Below, in pieces: positions 31,855-41,380 of a stretch of 64,000 nt of DNA (position 1 is the first letter of the stretch; every line of letters begins with the position of its first letter). The stretch lies in NCBI RefSeq assembly GCF_030812675.1, contig NZ_JAUSTE010000013.1:54118-118117 (forward strand), given 5' to 3'. A program made the position numbers and the translations under genes. Source of the stretch: Sinomonas atrocyanea. GTDB taxonomy: Bacteria > Actinomycetota > Actinomycetes > Actinomycetales > Micrococcaceae. The notes beneath the pieces are model-generated. The model ran no database searches and had not been told where the DNA came from. It saw only the letters and a program-made list of their open reading frames with translations.

Positions 31855-34431
31855 ATGCAGAACGACCCGGGCCCTCTGGTCATCGGCCTGCGGGATCCTG
31901 CCTCGCGGGATGTGGGCTTGGTTGGAGGGAAGGCGGCAAAACTCGGCGCACTGGTCCGCGGCGGGTTTCCCGTGCCAGCGGGCTTCGTGCTCACCACCGC
32001 GGCCTACAGGACGGCAGCCGGAGAAGTGCACCCGGATCTGGACGACTCGCCGGCCGCCGCTGCGGCTCTCCGGGCCGCTGTCGTTCCACCGGCCGTTGCT
32101 GAGGTGCTCCTGGCTGCCTACCACGCGCTGGGGTCCGGGCCCGTGGCCGTCCGCTCGTCCGCCACCGCCGAAGACCTGCCGGAGGCGAGCTTCGCCGGGC
32201 AGCACGACACGTACCTCGGCACCGCGGGCGATGACGCGGTCCTCGACGCCGTCCGCCGATGCTGGGCCTCCCTCTGGACGGACCGGGCGGTGGCCTACCG
32301 GCAGGCCCATGGGATCGAGGGGCGCCGTGTTGCCATGGCGGTCATCGTCCAGAACATGGTGGACGCCGCCGCGGCCGGGGTGCTGTTCACCGCAGATCCC
32401 GTCACCGGGACCCGGCGGCGCGCCGCGGTCGACGCCGTCCCCGGCCTGGGCGAGGCCCTGGTCTCGGGCGAGGCCACCCCGGACCACTACGTCGTGCACA
32501 CGGCTGAGGGCTCGGTCCTCCAGCGCCGTCCCGCGGGGAGCGCCGCCGTCCTCACCGACGGCGAGCTCGAGGAGCTTGCCCTCCTCGGCGACCGGGTCGA
32601 GCGGCTCTTCGGCGCCCCGCAGGACATCGAGTTCGCGCTCGACGCCGGGCGCCGGCCCTGGCTCGTGCAGTCGAGGGCCGTCACCACCCTGTACCCGCTG
32701 CCGGCAGGGGCTCCCGACCCGGCGGACGACCTGCGCGTCTACCTCTCGGCGAACGTGATCCAGGGCTACTTCGAGCCCATCACCCCGATGGGGGTGCAGT
32801 TCTTCCGGCTGCTCGGCTCCGGCGTCTCCCGTGCCATCGCCTGGCCCTCCCGGCCAGCCGGCGATGCCGCCGACGGGCCGCGGATGCTGGTCGAAGCGGC
32901 CATGCGCCTGCACATCGATGTCACCGGCGCGCTGCGGGACCCGATCGGACACCGGCTGCTCCACCTCGTGGCCGGCGTCGCCGAATCCCGCAGTGCCGCC
33001 GTGCTCTCCCGGCTGGCAGACGACCCGCGTTTCGCCATCCGCACCGGCCCGCATCTGGCCTCCCTCCGCCGGATCGCAGGGCCCCTGCTGCGACTGGGAG
33101 TGCCCCTCATCGCCCTGCGCACCTTCCTTGCCCCGGCGTCGGCGCCCGGCCGGCTCGCCCGCCAGGTCGAGACGATCGTGCGTCCTCTGGCGGTGGCCGA
33201 CGACGACGCGAGCCGCCGCCTCGACGCCGTGGAGCGGCTCCTGCTGGAAGCACCGCCCCGCATGTTCCCCCGACTCATCGGCGTCTTCGCCCCCGCGATG
33301 CTCTCGCTGGGGCTGGCCGGCCGCCTCCTGCGCGGACGCGCGAGCCCCGACGAGCTCAGGACCGTGACCCGGGGCGCCCCGGGCAACCCGACGACCGAGA
33401 TGGATCTGGCCCTCTGGCAGGTCGGTGCAGCAGCCCGCCACGCACCGCCGTCGAGGAGGGCGCTGATCGAGCGCACCCCCGCCGAGCTCGCCGGCGCCTA
33501 CCGCACCGGCTCGCTCCCGCCCACGCTCCAGTCACAGCTCGCCCAATTCCTCTCGCGCTACGGCTTCCGCTGCATCGGCGAGATAGACATCGGCACGCCG
33601 CGCTGGTCCGAGGACCCCACCCACCTCCTGGGCGCCCTGGCCAACTATGCACGCCTCGGCGACGGACTGCCCGACCCCGAGGCCCAGTTCGCCAAAGCCG
33701 CCCGGGACGCGGACGCCATGGTCCAGGAGCTCCTAGGGAGGGTGCACGGGCCGCGGCGCGCCGCCCTCCGCTTCGCGCTGCGCCGCGTCCGGCTGCTCAT
33801 CGGCTCCCGGGAAGCACCCAAGTCCGACCTCATCCGCCTCCTCGCCACCCCCGCCCGAGAACTCCTGAGGCCCGTGGGATCGCAGCTCGCCGAAGACCGC
33901 CGGATCGACGACCCCTCCGACGTGTACTTCCTCACGCTCCCCGAGGCCAGACGCGCCCTCGCCGGGCAGGACCTGCGCGCCCTGGTCGCCCAGAGGCGCG
34001 CGGCCTTCGAACACGAGCGGAAGCGGAAGCACATCCCGCGAGTCCTGCTCTCCGACGGGACCGACGCCGAAGCCGCCACGGGCGTCCCCGCCGGCAAGGA
34101 CCTGACCGGCACACCGGCCTCACCCGGGACGGCCACCGGCCCCGCGCGCGTGATCCTCTCCCCCGAGGGCGCCCGCCTCGAACCCGGCGAGATCCTCGTG
34201 GCCCCCTCCACCAACCCGGGCTGGACCCCGCTCTTCCTCACCGCCGCCGGTCTGGTCATGGAGATGGGCGGAGCCATGTCCCACGGAGCCGTCGTCGCCC
34301 GCGAGTACGGCATCCCCGCAGCAGTCGGCGTTCCCGGCGCCACCGAAAGGATCACCACCGGAACGGTCATCACCGTGGACGGATCCCTCGGCACAGTCTC
34401 CCTCCACGAGCCGACACAGCCGACGCCCTAG
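31855..34431 (+). CDS. PEP-synthase-like / rifamycin phosphotransferase-like enzyme
   Basis: An 858-residue protein. The N-terminal ATP-grasp (PPDK-type) domain has GGKAAKLG at 24-31, AVRSSATAEDLPEASFAGQ near 97-115 and LFTADPVTG. A long middle domain follows, and the C-terminal swivelling domain carries the catalytic His in GGAMSHGAVVAREYGIPAAV (H810). Length and order match rifampicin phosphotransferases (ATP, drug-binding, His domains), which transfer the ATP beta-phosphate to rifamycins; phosphoenolpyruvate synthases share the ends but not the middle. Which reaction it performs is not certain. Ribosome site is weak (GGGGGC). Confidence 0.82.
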   Translation: MQNDPGPLVIGLRDPASRDVGLVGGKAAKLGALVRGGFPVPAGFVLTTAAYRTAAGEVHPDLDDSPAAAAALRAAVVPPAVAEVLLAAYHALGSGPVAVRSSATAEDLPEASFAGQHDTYLGTAGDDAVLDAVRRCWASLWTDRAVAYRQAHGIEGRRVAMAVIVQNMVDAAAAGVLFTADPVTGTRRRAAVDAVPGLGEALVSGEATPDHYVVHTAEGSVLQRRPAGSAAVLTDGELEELALLGDRVERLFGAPQDIEFALDAGRRPWLVQSRAVTTLYPLPAGAPDPADDLRVYLSANVIQGYFEPITPMGVQFFRLLGSGVSRAIAWPSRPAGDAADGPRMLVEAAMRLHIDVTGALRDPIGHRLLHLVAGVAESRSAAVLSRLADDPRFAIRTGPHLASLRRIAGPLLRLGVPLIALRTFLAPASAPGRLARQVETIVRPLAVADDDASRRLDAVERLLLEAPPRMFPRLIGVFAPAMLSLGLAGRLLRGRASPDELRTVTRGAPGNPTTEMDLALWQVGAAARHAPPSRRALIERTPAELAGAYRTGSLPPTLQSQLAQFLSRYGFRCIGEIDIGTPRWSEDPTHLLGALANYARLGDGLPDPEAQFAKAARDADAMVQELLGRVHGPRRAALRFALRRVRLLIGSREAPKSDLIRLLATPARELLRPVGSQLAEDRRIDDPSDVYFLTLPEARRALAGQDLRALVAQRRAAFEHERKRKHIPRVLLSDGTDAEAATGVPAGKDLTGTPASPGTATGPARVILSPEGARLEPGEILVAPSTNPGWTPLFLTAAGLVMEMGGAMSHGAVVAREYGIPAAVGVPGATERITTGTVITVDGSLGTVSLHEPTQPTP

Positions 34432-35001
34432 CCCCGGCAGCGACCTGCAGCCGGCCCCGTGTGAGGACAGCCCGCGCCGACCCGTCCGGCCCAGAGGGTC
34501 TGGGCGCTTTCTGTGTGACCGCGACGGGCACTCGAACTGCGGCCAGCCGGGTGCACGGACGGTCAGCGGCCGTTCGCCTGCCGTGCGAGGAGGCGAGGCC
34601 ACCTCCCGCCCCGGGCACGCGGAACATTCCCGAGGAGGTGCCTGCCGATGGCGGGCGCGCGGTGCCGGGCAGTTCGGATGACAAGGCCCATCCGAAGAGG
34701 CAGGGCACCGCGCAGTCCAGCTCCCCCCAAGAAACGGAGCCTAAGCTGGACAATTCTGACGCTATGGGGGCACGAAGCCTCAGTCAACGCAGTGCGGTGG
34801 ACTGATGCCTCCGAAGACGCCGGCAAGCCACCCTCCCGCCGGGGTAGGCCGGCACCGGGACCCCTCTGGCGTGGGACCGTCGCCTTTGGGTAGCGTGTTG
34901 CCCATGTTGCGCAGCCCCCGGTCTCCCGGCACGGCCACGGGCCGACCAGGGCCCCCCGCTGCCGGACTCCTTGCCGCCCTCGTTGCCGGGGAGGCCTGAA
35001 G
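34432..35001. other. Intergenic, no gene seen
   Basis: About 570 bp. Frames on either strand lack family signatures. GGAGG just before 35002 serves the next gene. Confidence 0.45.
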
Positions 35002-35370
35002 GTGCAGATGCCCAAGGCCACCGACGCGGAGAAGGCCGGATTCCGCGCCCTGATCGCATCCATCGCGACAGAGATGCCGGCCGTCGAGGTCAAACCGATG
35101 TTCGGCCAGCTGGGCGCGTTCGTGAACGGGAACATGTTCGCCGGCCTGTTCGGCTCCGCGATCGGGGTCAAACTGGACCCGACCGACGCGGCAGAGCTCG
35201 CCAAGGCGGGCGGGGGCCCTTTCGGCCCCGCAGAACGTCCGATGGGCGGATACGTCAGCCTGCCCGCAGGAGCGGACGCCGGACTGTGGACGGCACGCGC
35301 TGCAGCCCATGTCTCGGCCCTGCCCCCGAAACCTCAGAAGAAGGCGCCCGCCAAGCCGAAGGTCCCCTGA
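35002..35370 (+). CDS. TfoX/Sxy N-terminal domain protein
   Basis: A 122-residue protein with the TfoX N-terminal pattern: VEVKPMFGQLGAFVNGNMFA, GLFGSAIGVKL and GGYVSLP. In gamma-proteobacteria TfoX promotes competence; actinobacterial single-domain members have no proven role. The GTG at 35002 has GGAGG eight bases upstream. The C-terminus is Lys/Pro-rich. It begins a run of small plus-strand genes. Confidence 0.82.
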   Translation: MQMPKATDAEKAGFRALIASIATEMPAVEVKPMFGQLGAFVNGNMFAGLFGSAIGVKLDPTDAAELAKAGGGPFGPAERPMGGYVSLPAGADAGLWTARAAAHVSALPPKPQKKAPAKPKVP

Positions 35371-35429
35371 CCGCGCACCTCAGCACTGCCTCGTGATCGA
35401 CAGCACGTCCCCCAGCCAAGGAGAAGCAC

Positions 35430-35726
35430 ATGAGCAAGTACCTCGTCCTCTACCGCTCCGATGTCAGCGCCCAGGAGCAGATGGCCAACACCAGCCCCGA
35501 ACAGGCCCAGGCCGGCATGCAGGCCTGGAACGACTGGTTCGCCAAGGCCGGCCCCGCCGTGGTCGACGGCGGATCCCCGGTCTCAGGCGAGGACAGGACC
35601 ATCGGCGGCTATTCGGTCCTCCAGGCAGACTCCCGCGAAGAGCTCGACCGCATCCTCGAAGGGCACCCCCACAGGAGCATGGGCACCATCGAAGTCCTCG
35701 AGTTCCTCACCATGCCCGGCATGTGA
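35430..35726 (+). CDS. YCII-related domain protein
   Basis: A 98-residue dimeric alpha/beta-barrel protein: MSKYLVLYRSDVSAQEQMAN, AWNDWFAKAG, GGYSVLQADSREEL, then HPHRSMGTIEVLEFLTMPGM. YCII domains are small enzymes or sensors with uncertain substrates. AAGGAGAAGC precedes the ATG. It lies 59 bp after the TfoX-type gene. Confidence 0.82.
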   Translation: MSKYLVLYRSDVSAQEQMANTSPEQAQAGMQAWNDWFAKAGPAVVDGGSPVSGEDRTIGGYSVLQADSREELDRILEGHPHRSMGTIEVLEFLTMPGM

Positions 35727-35898
35727 CACTCCGATACCCGGGCGCGCCGAACGGCTCCTGACCCGCTGGCAAGGGGACCTCAAGGCCGTGGCACCGCCGA
35801 CCGAGGGAGCCCCCACAGCCTGACCCACGAGCCCCAGCCGACCGAAAGGACGTGCCCGGCGGCCGAGGTCTCCTGGCCGTGGGTGGTTCAATGGCCTC

Positions 35899-36261
35899 GT
35901 GAACCTCTGGGAGAAGCTTCAGATCAGGCGCGGCACGACCGTCGCGATCCTCAACGCCCCCACCGACGCGCCCGCCGTGCAGGGCCCCTTCGACGCCACG
36001 GACGGTCCCGGCGCCGCCGACGCCGTCCTGCTCTACGCCCGGAACAGCGACGAGCTCGCCTCGCAGGGCGCGCCCGTGGTCAGCGCGGCCCGCGAGGACC
36101 GCCTGGCGTGGATCGCGTACCCGAAGGCGAAGAAGCTCGGAACCGACCTCAACCGGGACATCCTGGCCCGCGAGATGACCGCCCACGGGGCCGACCCAGT
36201 ACGGCAGGTCTCGCTCGACGACACCTGGTCCGCCCTGAGGTTCAGGCCCGCCTCCCGCTGA
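35899..36261 (+). CDS. DUF3052-like protein
   Basis: A 120-residue protein: MNLWEKLQIRRGTTVAILNA, ADAVLLYARNSDEL, LAWIAYPKAKKLGTDLNRDI and SLDDTWSALRFRP. The combination of the A-W-x-P-K segment and D-x-T-W-S-x-L-R fits DUF3052, a short Rossmann-like family of unknown function. GTG start. Confidence 0.7.
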   Translation: MNLWEKLQIRRGTTVAILNAPTDAPAVQGPFDATDGPGAADAVLLYARNSDELASQGAPVVSAAREDRLAWIAYPKAKKLGTDLNRDILAREMTAHGADPVRQVSLDDTWSALRFRPASR

Positions 36262-36331
36262 GGCCGCCGTGGCCGCGCCCTCGAGGCTGGCGCTCCTGGA
36301 TCCCGGCCGTGGGCCGGGCTATCGTCGTGCC

Positions 36332-36907
36332 ATGGGTGATGAACGGCGCACGTGGAAGGGCATGGTCGAGTGGAACCAGTCCCTCCTGCTGCGGGCGACC
36401 GGACGCGACATCCAATGGTGGACGGAACACGCGCGCGAACAGGGCTTCACGGACAACCAGGCCCTCAACGCTTGGCTGCGCGCAGAGCACGGCGTGACCG
36501 GCTACGCCCAGTACGCAGTCTCCTGGGAGGTCTTCGGCTACCCGGACTTCATGCTGAGCACCGCCGACGAGCTCCTCGACGGCCAGTACGCCGACCGCGG
36601 ACACCTCAGACCCGTAGCCGACGCAGTCCTGGCCTGGGCCGGCGAGACCCACGGCGTCACGGTCCAGCTCCGAAAAGGATATGTCTCGCTCCTCTCGCCG
36701 CGGCGGAAGTTCGCCCAAGTCAGTGCCGCGACCAAGACCGCCGTCGACGTGGCGCTCCGCTGGGACGGCCCCGTCCCCGACCGGCTCGAGCCAACCAAGG
36801 TCCGCAGCGGGGACCCTTTCGCGTGGCGCATCCGCCTGCGCTCCCCTGAGGACGCCGACGGCGGATTCTTCGCCCTCCTCACCTCCGCCCTCCGGCAGAA
36901 CAGCTGA
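36332..36907 (+). CDS. DUF4287/DUF5655 domain protein
   Basis: A 191-residue protein in two parts. The first (TGRDIQWWTEHAREQGFTDN, LRAEHGVTGYAQYAVSWEV) fits DUF4287. The second (VTVQLRKGYVSLLSPRRKFA, VDVALRWDG) fits DUF5655, usually found in predicted transport or DNA-related small proteins. The ATG at 36332 was chosen over a longer frame. Function unknown. Confidence 0.75.
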   Translation: MGDERRTWKGMVEWNQSLLLRATGRDIQWWTEHAREQGFTDNQALNAWLRAEHGVTGYAQYAVSWEVFGYPDFMLSTADELLDGQYADRGHLRPVADAVLAWAGETHGVTVQLRKGYVSLLSPRRKFAQVSAATKTAVDVALRWDGPVPDRLEPTKVRSGDPFAWRIRLRSPEDADGGFFALLTSALRQNS

Positions 36908-37131
36908 AACGCGGTACGAAGCCCAGGGCTATGACCGTGGCCCCACCGGCAGCATCCACCCGGCTCACGCCGCGCCCGCTCTCCTCGCGGTCCCCCTGCC
37001 CGGCCCTGACGAAAGCTCGGGGCCCGAAACACCTGCGCGTCTTGGGCCTTCCGGCCCGAGACGGTCACCCCGGGCTGGGAATAGCCTTGAGCCGTCCATC
37101 GACCGACAAGGATGACGGTGAGGTATCCGAC

Positions 37132-37524
37132 ATGGGCGCTGCAGAGAACGCTGAAGTGGTCCGGCGGGGGTACGAGGCCTTCAATGCAGGGGATCTAGCA
37201 GCCCTCAGCGACTTGTTCGCGGAGGACGCGGTCTGGTACGCCGCCGGCAGGGGCGTACTGTCCGGGGCCAAGCAGGGACGCGACGCGATCTTGGCCTACT
37301 TCGGCGAGCTGGGCGCCCGTTCCCACGGTACCTTCCAAGCAGCGGTCCAGGACATCGTCGGCGGGGAAGGCCACACGGTCGGGATCCAGCAGAGCCGCGC
37401 CGAGAACAACGGCAAGACCCTCGACGCGGCCACGGCCATCGTGTTCGTCATCCGCGACGGAAAGGTCGTCGAAGGCCGTGAATTCTTCGAGGACACAGCC
37501 ACAGCCGACGACTTCTGGAGCTGA
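37132..37524 (+). CDS. SnoaL-like / nuclear transport factor 2 family protein
   Basis: A 130-residue cone-fold protein: VRRGYEAFNAGDLAALSDLF, EDAVWYAAGRGVLSG and VIRDGKVVEGREFFEDT. The family includes polyketide cyclases and stress-related proteins of unknown substrate. A longer frame from 36931 is rejected because homology begins at 37132. It is followed 54 bp later by another small barrel protein. Confidence 0.85.
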   Translation: MGAAENAEVVRRGYEAFNAGDLAALSDLFAEDAVWYAAGRGVLSGAKQGRDAILAYFGELGARSHGTFQAAVQDIVGGEGHTVGIQQSRAENNGKTLDAATAIVFVIRDGKVVEGREFFEDTATADDFWS

Positions 37525-37578
37525 CCCTCCAGCCGAGCAGAACCACAGCACACACCCGGACCCACCCAAGGAGCAGAC

Positions 37579-37875
37579 ATGGAAGCCACCCCCTACGGAG
37601 TCGTGCACTTCTTCCCAGGAGGCACCAAGGAGCAATACGAGGCCTCGATAGCCGCCGTCCACCCAGGCCCAGGCCTCCTCCCCGACGGCCAGGTCTTCCA
37701 CGCGGCAGGACCTTCAGCGGGAGGATGGACGATCATGGCCGTCCACCAGTCGAAGGAGAGCTGGGAGCAGTTCCGCGACAGCATCCTCATGCCCCGCATG
37801 CAGGCCGGCATCGAGGGCGGATTCACCTCACCCCCCGAGGAGACCGTCATCGACCTCTACAAGATCATGCCCTGA
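37579..37875 (+). CDS. Alpha/beta-barrel (ABM-like) hypothetical protein
   Basis: A 98-residue protein: YGVVHFFPGGTKEQYEASIA, then GGWTIMAVHQSKESWEQFRD. The layout suits dimeric alpha/beta-barrel proteins. AAGGAGCAGAC precedes the ATG. Probably co-transcribed with the SnoaL-like gene. Confidence 0.75.
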   Translation: MEATPYGVVHFFPGGTKEQYEASIAAVHPGPGLLPDGQVFHAAGPSAGGWTIMAVHQSKESWEQFRDSILMPRMQAGIEGGFTSPPEETVIDLYKIMP

Positions 37876-38108
37876 CACTCCGGCACGCCGCCTGGGCTGA
37901 CACTTCCGCAGGCTCAGGAGCGCGTAATCCGCCGCCGCGCCATCGTCTCCACGGGTGCGCGCTGCCCTGAAGGCTCACGGCCGAGGCGCCCAAGCCTTGG
38001 CCTCGGCGGGCGGTCAGACTTCTGCCGAGGCCGCGTGCGCGCCGGCCCGCACAGGGCACCCGTGCGCGCGGAGGATGCAGTGAGGCGAACGCGTCGGGAG
38101 CGCGGAGG

Positions 38109-38357
38109 TCATGCCCCGTTCCCGGCGCGACCAGGGTCGGCCTGCTGTGGCCGGCCGGGGAGGCGTCCGACAGCGATGGGCACCCCGGCCCAGGGCCGTA
38201 CCGCGCTTGGCAAGAAGACCTTCCCTGCTGGGAACGAGCGCTGCCGCAGCTGCCCCGAGGCGACCTCCCACACCACATTCACGCGGCCGCCGCGCAAGGA
38301 CAGGGCATAACCGTGGATCTCCGCTTCGCCATCGCTAACGATCACCTGCTGGAGCAT
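38109..38357 (-). CDS. Hypothetical protein, truncated paralogue of 59009-59323
   Basis: An 82-residue frame. Its core, SDGEAEIHGYALSLRGGRVN and VVWEVASGQLRQRSFPAGKV, matches QDGGREIHGYAVGVSGTHVE and VVWAVASGRQRRRSFPVDDV of the protein at 59.0 kb. The C-terminal ends differ, so this copy may be shortened. Family unknown. Confidence 0.5.
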   Translation of the reverse strand: MLQQVIVSDGEAEIHGYALSLRGGRVNVVWEVASGQLRQRSFPAGKVFLPSAVRPWAGVPIAVGRLPGRPQQADPGRAGNGA

Positions 38358-38490
38358 TCTGGCCCCGCTTCCACCCTTCCCCTCCGCACCGACATGCCCC
38401 TTGGCTGCCGCCCGGGGGGGCCCAGGAAGCGGCCGCGTCCAGAACTCCGGCGGCCGCCAGCCCTACGCTCCCCGGCGGTCCGCCGCGCTG

Positions 38491-38880
38491 TCAGCGGCGC
38501 TGGGCCAGGAGGGCGTCCCTGATCTCGGTCAGCAGGCCGATCTGGGGGTCGATCGGCTCTTCGGCCGCCTCCTCCTTGATGCCCAGGCGGCGGTTGCGGC
38601 GCTCGATCATGTGGTTCATCGGCACGACGACAATGAAGTAGATGGCAGCGGCGATGATCAGGAAGTTCACCACCGCGGTGATGAACGCGCCGACCTTGAC
38701 CGGGCCGAAGACGAGGAAGCTGTCGAAGTTGGGCTGGCCGAACACCAGGGAGATCAGGGGCATCAGGACGTTCTGGACGAGCGAGGTCACCACGGCGCCG
38801 AAGGCGGCGCCCATGATCACCGCCACCGCGAGGTCGACGACATTGCCCTTCATGACAAAAGCTTTGAATCCGCTCAGCAT
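38491..38880 (-). CDS. mscL: Large-conductance mechanosensitive channel MscL
   Basis: A 129-residue channel of standard length. The N-terminal helix (MLSGFKAFVMKGNVVDLAVA) leads into TM1 with the pore glycines (VIMGAAFGAVVTSLVQNVLM). TM2 follows (AFITAVVNFLIIAAAIYFIV) and a C-terminal helix ends EEPIDPQIGLLTEIRDALL. It forms a homopentamer that opens under membrane tension in hypo-osmotic shock. Confidence 0.96.
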   Translation of the reverse strand: MLSGFKAFVMKGNVVDLAVAVIMGAAFGAVVTSLVQNVLMPLISLVFGQPNFDSFLVFGPVKVGAFITAVVNFLIIAAAIYFIVVVPMNHMIERRNRRLGIKEEAAEEPIDPQIGLLTEIRDALLAQRR

Positions 38881-39101
38881 GGGCAGATATTAGACCCACC
38901 CACCCTGTCGGGCGCAAGGAGCCAGCAGAGCCAGAACACGGCGGGAGGTCGCCCGTTCCCTTGTCCGGGCCCCGGGAATCACCAGGGGCGCGAGAACCCC
39001 ATACCGGGGCGCCTCCGAGGCCCCTGGGGTCATACCGGCAAGGGATAAAGTGACCCTGCCGGGACCGCGCGGAGCCCCGGGGCAGGAGACGGGGGCGGGG
39101 C

Positions 39102-39374
39102 GTGGGAGAGATCATCGCAGCGGCGGCTCACCTCGTGCTCCGCGTCGGGGACCGCTTTGCCCTCCTGGGCGGCACCGAGGAGCGCACCGGGACCGTCCTC
39201 GCCATCGAGGCGGCCGCCTGTGTGCGGTTCAGGGACGACCTCACCGGCCAGGACCTTCTCGCCGACCTCGCCCATTGGGAATCTGTCCGCACGTGCTCGA
39301 GGGCCGCCGGGCAGCCGGTACCGCGCTCGGTCCCAGCGCCCCTGCCCCCGGGGGCTTCTTCGCGGACCTGGTAG
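39102..39374 (+). CDS. Hypothetical protein
   Basis: A 90-residue protein from GTG: HLVLRVGDRFALLGGTEERT, GTVLAIEAAACVRFRDDLTG. A possible small beta-barrel. CAGGAGACGGG lies upstream at long spacing. No family recognised. Confidence 0.5.
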   Translation: MGEIIAAAAHLVLRVGDRFALLGGTEERTGTVLAIEAAACVRFRDDLTGQDLLADLAHWESVRTCSRAAGQPVPRSVPAPLPPGASSRTW

Positions 39375-40323
39375 GACGGCTCGTGCACGGCCCTGACGAG
39401 CCGCCCCGCTGTGGGGGCTCCAGGTCCAGCTTCTTCGGCCAGAGTATCGGTCCGCGGGTTGGCCGTGCCCGGTCCGCAATGGCCGCGGCAACATGATCGG
39501 AGTGGAGCCCTGCGCACCTCGTGGGCTCCGAACCTGAACGGGCCTGCACGTGCACCAAACCCGGCTGCGGCTGGACGTTCAGGCACCCGCCCATCCGAGA
39601 GGAGGCGTGTGCTCAAAGGGTGAGGCGCTCGCCCTGCCCAGCGAAGGTGGGCGCCGAGGGGGCGGCGCCGCCGGCTTCCCATCCATCCGGCGGCAGCGGC
39701 GACCTCCAAAGCCAGGCTAGTCTCCGACTGAGGCCGCAGAGGCTTTCGGCCCACGGGCGGACCGGCCAGAGATGGCGGGTGCTGGCAACGATGCCCGGGG
39801 AAGGGGAGAGAACAGCCTTCCCCGGGTGACCGCCGGCCCGGCAACTGCTTCTGCACTGGGCCCCCTGGCCCCGGGCAGGTGCCACACAGGAGTAACCATA
39901 TCAACTGTGATGCACGCCTCATGCACCGATCGGCCGTCGCCCAAGAAGGAGCCAGAACACAAGACGCGCGCGCCCGAAATCCCTAGACAGAGCGCCTCTC
40001 CCTGCCCGCTACCCCGGAACTTCACTGCGCGAGCCAAACGGTTCAGCATCGCCAACGCCCGGATGTGTCCACGCCCGCTCGGCGGGGGCCCGAAGGGAGG
40101 CATGTCAGCCTGTTCAGCCTCGAGAGCCGGTTCTCTCGACGCTGCGGACGTACTCGACCGCGACGAGGATTAAAGACCACACCTGTCTATCCAGAAATAC
40201 GTCCCCTAACGGGAACCGCCTCGGAGATGCGCAGCTCCTCGCCGTGGCCGCAGCGTGTCGATGGCTGCCCGAATGGGGGACGGGCCACAGCGGCCGGCCT
40301 GCGCCTCGAGCGGCGGAGGGAGG
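39375..40323. other. Gene-poor stretch containing repeat copy c
   Basis: About 950 bp with no convincing gene. The part 39605-39850 is the diverged repeat element; the rest shows no signature on either strand. Confidence 0.5.
39605..39850. repeat. Intergenic repeat element, copy c (diverged)
   Basis: Shares blocks in order with copies a and b: GGCGCTCGCCCTGCCCAGCG, GGCTTCCCATCCATCCGGCG, CCGCAGAGGCTTTCGGCCCA and GCCTTCCCCGGGTGACCGCC. Overall similarity is lower and spacing differs. Confidence 0.5.
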
Positions 40324-40845
40324 TCAGGCGTCGGTGAGCACTGGGGCGGTGGACCTGCCGTCGCGCATGGTGGCGGCGGCGTCGGTCAGCGGGACGAATT
40401 CGGTGTCATGGGTGACCATCACGGTTGCTACCCCGAAGTCGTCGGTGACGCGACGAAGCAGGCGGACGATCGAATCACTGCGTTCGTGGTCGAGGGCTGC
40501 CGTGGGCTCGTCCACGAGCAGGACCTTGGGTTCTCCCACCAGCGCCCGGGCGATGTTGACCCTCTGCCGCTGGCCGCCTGAGAGCTGGTGAGGGCGCCTG
40601 CCCGCACTGGAGGCCAGGCCCACGACCTCGAGCAGGTCGGCGGCCCTGGCCCGGGCTGCCTTGGTGGCTTTCCTACGCAGGTGGTCACCGATGACGAGCT
40701 GCTCGAGGGCGGTCAGGGACGGGAGCAGGTTCGGCTGTTGGAAGATGATGCCGACCTTCTCCCGGCGCAGCGCCGTCACGTCCCTGTCGCCGAGGCCGGT
40801 GGCATCAGTGCCGTCGATGAGCACGCGGTCGCGGGTCGGGCGGAC
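40324..40845 (-). pseudogene. ABC transporter ATPase (LolD/MacB type) lacking its N-terminus
   Basis: The frame keeps the second half of an ABC ATPase: PNLLPSL after a Q-loop (IIFQQ), signature LSGGQRQRVNIARAL, Walker B VLLVDEPTAAL and the switch His in MVTHD. The Walker A motif is absent: homology begins only at RPTRDRVLIDGTD. Upstream lies unrelated ATPase DNA on the other strand. Without Walker A it cannot hydrolyse ATP. No permease gene follows. Confidence 0.8.
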
Positions 40846-40847
40846 GG

Positions 40848-41281
40848 CCGCCAAATACGGCGCCACATACACCCCGGAGGCCTGCGAAATGCTGCTGGCC
40901 GCCTCCGGCGGCTACCCCTACTTCATCCAGGAATACGGCAAGGCCGCCTGGGACACCGCACCCGAGAAGACCATCACCGTTGAGGACGCCAGAATCGCCA
41001 TCGAACTCGGCCGCGCCCAGCTCGACCAAGGCTTCTTTCTCACCCGCTGGGAACGGACCACTAGGGCCGAAAAAGACTTCCTCCGCCTGATGGCCCAGGA
41101 CGGCGACGCAGGATCCAGCACAGGTGAACTGGCCGAACGTGCCGGCAGGAAACCCAGCTCGATGACCATGACCCGCGCGGCCCTGATCAGGCAGGGCGTA
41201 ATCTACCCGCCGGCCCTGGGACGGGTGGCCTTCACCGTGCCCGGAATGGCCGACTACATCAACCGGCTCAACGACCTCTGA
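40848..41281 (+). pseudogene. C-terminal part of an AAA+ (Orc1/Cdc6-like) ATPase
   Basis: Coding sequence starts abruptly with AAKYGATYTPEACEMLLAAS and continues SGGYPYFIQEYGKAAWD, a winged-helix-like part (GELAERAGRKPSSMTMTRAA) and AFTVPGMADYINRL. This is the last third of a family of actinobacterial ATPases with an N-terminal P-loop domain, which is missing here. It abuts the decapitated ABC gene head to head. Confidence 0.75.
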
Positions 41282-41380
41282 CCCCAGCAGAGTCCGCATC
41301 CCTCCGCCCCTGTCGAGTTGGCCGACGTCGACTTCGTCACGTGCAGCCCACAAAGGGGCTTGGATGGCGCCGGCCTAGCC

